NCBI GenBank assembly: GCA_965365655.1
Contig: CBDUCN010000292.1
Location: forward strand, 1 to 6,486
Length of the DNA stretch: 6,486 nucleotides
Reading direction: 5' to 3'
DNA from: JBFHNV01 sp965365655
GTDB lineage: Bacteria > Pseudomonadota > Gammaproteobacteria > HK1
Shown here piece after piece: positions 6,463 through 6,486 of the stretch (positions within the stretch are counted from its first letter, which is position 1; each line of letters begins with the position of its first letter). The translations under genes and the position numbers were made by a program. The notes under the pieces are model-generated. The model did not search any database, was not told the origin of the DNA, and saw only the letters and a program-made list of their open reading frames with translations.

Positions 6463-6486
6463 CCGGGCGGAGCGAGCTCCGCCCGG
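6463..6486. repeat. Perfect 10-bp hairpin at the right edge of the window
   Basis: CCGGGCGGAG (6463-6472) pairs perfectly with CTCCGCCCGG (6477-6486) around the loop CGAG. It starts on the base after the extended repeat B and ends on the last base of the window. It is terminator-like, but whatever follows the stem, including any T-run, is out of view. Confidence 0.6.

Noticed and set aside
6385..6486. Integron attC site, REP/SMAG-type element or transposon end
   Set aside because: I find no RYYYAAC/GTTRRRY core pair, no GTAG-type REP head, no transposase and no flanking target duplication, so none of these names can be supported.

Overview
The window is very GC-rich bacterial chromosome. By eye it is well above 70% GC, with almost every third codon position G or C. 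It looks like ordinary core and accessory metabolism. There are no rRNA or tRNA genes, insertion sequences, phage genes or CRISPR arrays. Protein style (an E. coli-like gamma-glutamyltransferase, a DUF1289 protein, a COG1506-type S9 peptidase) and sparse TATACT-like -10 elements suggest a high-GC gammaproteobacterium. The order Xanthomonadales (Lysobacter/Luteimonas-like) is my best guess, but it is an inference from style and not a match to a known genome.

Layout: (1) 54-1130 (+) encodes a membrane-anchored SGNH-hydrolase-like protein of the kind often found next to MBOAT O-acyltransferases in polysaccharide clusters; its neighbour would lie off the left edge. (2) 1171-1416 and 1413-2342 (+) are two overlapping genes. 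The first encodes a small four-cysteine DUF1289 protein. The second encodes a cobalamin-binding-type substrate-binding protein that has no signal peptide and no transporter partner here. (3) 2343-2524 is a short convergent gap with one strong hairpin. (4) 2525-4447 (-) encodes a cytosolic S9-family serine peptidase with a beta-propeller and an alpha/beta-hydrolase domain. (5) 4448-4529 is an 82-nt divergent promoter region. (6) 4530-6251 (+) encodes a secreted gamma-glutamyltransferase with all main catalytic residues. (7) 6252-6486 has no gene but is packed with back-to-back inverted repeats up to the right edge.

How the genes may work together: the divergent peptidase and gamma-glutamyltransferase could both serve peptide and glutathione turnover, one in the cytosol and one in the periplasm. 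The DUF1289 and cobalamin-binding genes are translationally coupled and both cysteine-bearing, so a shared metal or cofactor role is possible but unproven. I see no clear new multi-gene system. The most unusual items are the tail of nested, mutually exclusive hairpins after ggt and the signal-less B12-type binding protein coupled to DUF1289.
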